Of a DNA stretch of 6,697 nt, positions 5,118 to 6,697 are shown piece after piece. Made by a program: the position numbers and the translations under genes. The DNA is from Verrucomicrobiota bacterium (GTDB lineage Bacteria > Verrucomicrobiota > Verrucomicrobiia > Limisphaerales > CAIQOK01), in assembly GCA_025363535.1 (NCBI GenBank), contig JANYDP010000168.1:1-6697 (forward strand), written 5' to 3'. How positions within the stretch are numbered: the first letter of the stretch is position 1; the number at the start of each line of letters is the position of its first letter. The notes under the pieces are model-generated. The model searched no databases. It was not told the DNA's origin and saw only the letters and a list, made by a program, of their open reading frames with translations.

Positions 5118-6697
5118 ATGAACCACGACGAACCCCCTCACGCTTCGCGTTTCACGCATCACCACTCCCCGCGCGGCTTCTGGGCGCTCATTATCACGCA
5201 GTTCCAGGGCGCGTTCAGCGACAACGTGCTCAAGAACCTCGTCGTGTTCGTCGCCCTCTTTGGCACCGGCATGACGCTCACCGAAAAGAACAGCTACGGC
5301 GAATGGATCGGCGCGCTCTTCGCGCTGCCCTTCATTTTGTTTTCCATGGCCGGCGGTTTTCTGGCCGACCGGTTCAGCAAGCGTGCGGTGATGCTGGGCG
5401 TGAAAGTTTTTGAACTGTTGATCATGTCACTCGTCTTCGCCGGGCTTTGGGCCTGGAATAAAAACCTGCTGCTCGCGAGCGTCTTTCTGATGGGCACCCA
5501 CAGCGCCGTTTTCGGACCTTCCAAGTACGGCTCGCTCCCGGAGTTGCTGCCGGAGAAACGCCTCTCCTGGGGCAACGGCCTCCTGGAACTTGGCACCTTC
5601 ATGGCCATCATCCTCGGCACTGTCGCGGCGGCATTCCTGTCGCAGCAGTTTCACGGACGCCAATGGCTGTCCGGCTTGATTCTGATCGTGCTCGCCATCG
5701 CGGGTTTTTTTGCCTGCCTGGGCATCACCAAGGTGCCGGCGGCGAATCCCCGGAAAGAATTTCGCCCGAACTTTCTGGCCGAAGTTTGGCGGCAGGTGGC
5801 CGCCACGCGCGGCGACCGGCCGCTCTGGCTCGCGCTGCTGGGCAACACCTATTTTAATTTCCTCGGAATGCTGCTGCTCTTGAACCTGTTTTTCTACGGT
5901 TCGGAAACGCTGCATGTCACCGAAACCCACATCGGCCTGCTCAACGTGGCGCTCGCTCTGGGCATCGGCCTGGGCAGCGTGGCGGCCGGCTATCTCTCGG
6001 GTGGCAAAATCGAATACGGCCTGGTGCCGCTGGGCGCGGGCGGTCTCGCGGTCTGCTCAGTGTGGCTCGGCAACTGGCCGGTGGGTTTGACCGGATCGTT
6101 CGTGTTGCTTTCCGCGCTGGGATTTTCCGGCGGCTTTTTCATCGTGCCGATCGCGGCCCTGCTGCAACACCGGCCCGCTCCTGAAAACAAAGGCGAGCTG
6201 CAGGCCGCCGCCAACTGGTGTTCCTTCGTCGGTGTGTTCCTCGCGTCTGGCGCGCATTGGGTGCTAGCGCAAAAATTCCAGCTTTCACCGCGCGGTATTT
6301 TTCTCGTGGGCGGTGTGCTCACTTTCGTCAGTGCGCTCTACGTGGTGTTGCTCCTGCCCGACGCGTTGCTGCGTTTCGCGCTGTGGGCATTGACGCGGAC
6401 CGTCTACCGCATCCGCGTCGTGGGCCGGGACAACATTCCGGCAAAAGGCGGCGCGCTCTTTGTTTGCAACCACGTTTCATTTGTGGACGCGTTGCTGCTC
6501 CTCGCCTCGACCGACCGGCAGGTGCGCTTCATCATGTTCAAAGGGATTTATGATCAGCCGTGGATCAAACCCTTCGCGAAAATTCTCGGTGTCATTCCCA
6601 TCTCTTCCGACCAACGACCGCGCGAACTGCTCAAGTCCTTGCAAGCCGCCAGCGCAGCCGTCCGCGCGGGGGAGGTTGTCTGCATTTTCGCCGAAGG
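5118..6697 (+). CDS. LplT-like MFS transporter fused to PlsC-type 1-acylglycerophosphate acyltransferase (3' end outside window)
   Basis: The open frame gives 526 codons plus two bases and is still open at the right edge. Residues about 22-417 are a 12-helix MFS transporter. It starts with FWALIITQFQGAFSDNVLKN, close to the QFLGAFNDN signature of the lysophospholipid flippase LplT, and has the loop 2-3 motif GGFLADRFSKR (79-89). Helices lie near 22-48, 62-85, 92-113, 117-137, 153-176, 182-204, 235-260, 271-295, 299-317, 323-348, 362-385 and 393-416. Residues from about 427 form a PlsC/LPLAT acyltransferase with motif I NHVSFVD (451-457, catalytic H452 and D457), a probable motif II near GVIPISS (491-497) and motif III FAEG (524-527), cut at the edge. 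Many homologues continue with an AMP-forming acyl-ACP synthetase, as in Aas. The likely role is inner-membrane uptake and re-acylation of lysophospholipids. The start could be ATG 5118 or in-frame GTG 5109; an in-frame TAG at 5085 limits extension, and neither start has a good ribosome binding site. The 153-base gap to the divergent lipoprotein gene shows no clear promoter. Confidence 0.92.
   Translation, partial: MNHDEPPHASRFTHHHSPRGFWALIITQFQGAFSDNVLKNLVVFVALFGTGMTLTEKNSYGEWIGALFALPFILFSMAGGFLADRFSKRAVMLGVKVFELLIMSLVFAGLWAWNKNLLLASVFLMGTHSAVFGPSKYGSLPELLPEKRLSWGNGLLELGTFMAIILGTVAAAFLSQQFHGRQWLSGLILIVLAIAGFFACLGITKVPAANPRKEFRPNFLAEVWRQVAATRGDRPLWLALLGNTYFNFLGMLLLLNLFFYGSETLHVTETHIGLLNVALALGIGLGSVAAGYLSGGKIEYGLVPLGAGGLAVCSVWLGNWPVGLTGSFVLLSALGFSGGFFIVPIAALLQHRPAPENKGELQAAANWCSFVGVFLASGAHWVLAQKFQLSPRGIFLVGGVLTFVSALYVVLLLPDALLRFALWALTRTVYRIRVVGRDNIPAKGGALFVCNHVSFVDALLLLASTDRQVRFIMFKGIYDQPWIKPFAKILGVIPISSDQRPRELLKSLQAASAAVRAGEVVCIFAE

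Noticed and set aside
5427..5930. A 167-codon minus-strand frame inside the transporter gene
   Set aside because: It lies within the MFS domain, where the plus strand gives continuous transmembrane helices. The minus product is charged, low-complexity and without a domain.

Overview
The window looks like a chromosomal segment from a moderately GC-rich member of the PVC group. Verrucomicrobiota (Pedosphaera/Limisphaerales-like) is my best guess, with Planctomycetota second. The main evidence is a large DUF1549/DUF1553 'planctomycete cytochrome' protein paired with a DUF1501 protein, a gene pair greatly expanded in these phyla. Weak or absent Shine-Dalgarno sequences in front of most starts also fit. 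The assignment rests on gene content only.

Layout. Positions 1-58 (minus) hold the first 19 codons of a GntR-family regulator that runs off the left edge. In front of it lies a compact promoter crowded with CTGT/ACAG half-sites (about 61-108). Next comes a two-gene minus-strand operon read right to left. The DUF1501 protein (4392-2929) has a twin-arginine signal. The PSCyt1-DUF1549-DUF1553 protein (2932-131) has a Sec-type signal and two CxxCH motifs. The two genes overlap by a GTGA start/stop, and a good ribosome binding site lies inside the end of the first gene. Upstream of the operon is a 194-base gap holding a leader hairpin, a second small hairpin and a near-perfect intrinsic terminator. 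That terminator ends the next minus-strand gene, a 125-residue lipoprotein (4964-4587). After a 153-base divergent intergenic region with no clear promoter, a plus-strand gene (5118 to the right edge) encodes a 12-helix LplT-like MFS transporter fused to a PlsC-type acyltransferase. It is cut at the third acyltransferase motif.

Function. The DUF1501/PSCyt pair is probably an exported, possibly heme-containing system of unknown substrate. Its members apparently leave the cytoplasm by different routes (Tat and Sec). The transporter-acyltransferase fusion probably takes up lysophospholipid and re-acylates it. In full-length relatives an acyl-ACP synthetase domain often follows, but here it would lie beyond the edge. 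Nothing in the sequence ties the lipoprotein to a specific function. I see no tRNA, rRNA, CRISPR array, insertion sequence or phage gene. All long reading frames opposite the operon look like antisense shadows. No wholly new system is evident. The most interesting points are the operator-like cluster before the GntR gene, the dual-route export pair and the FAEG variant in the acyltransferase domain.
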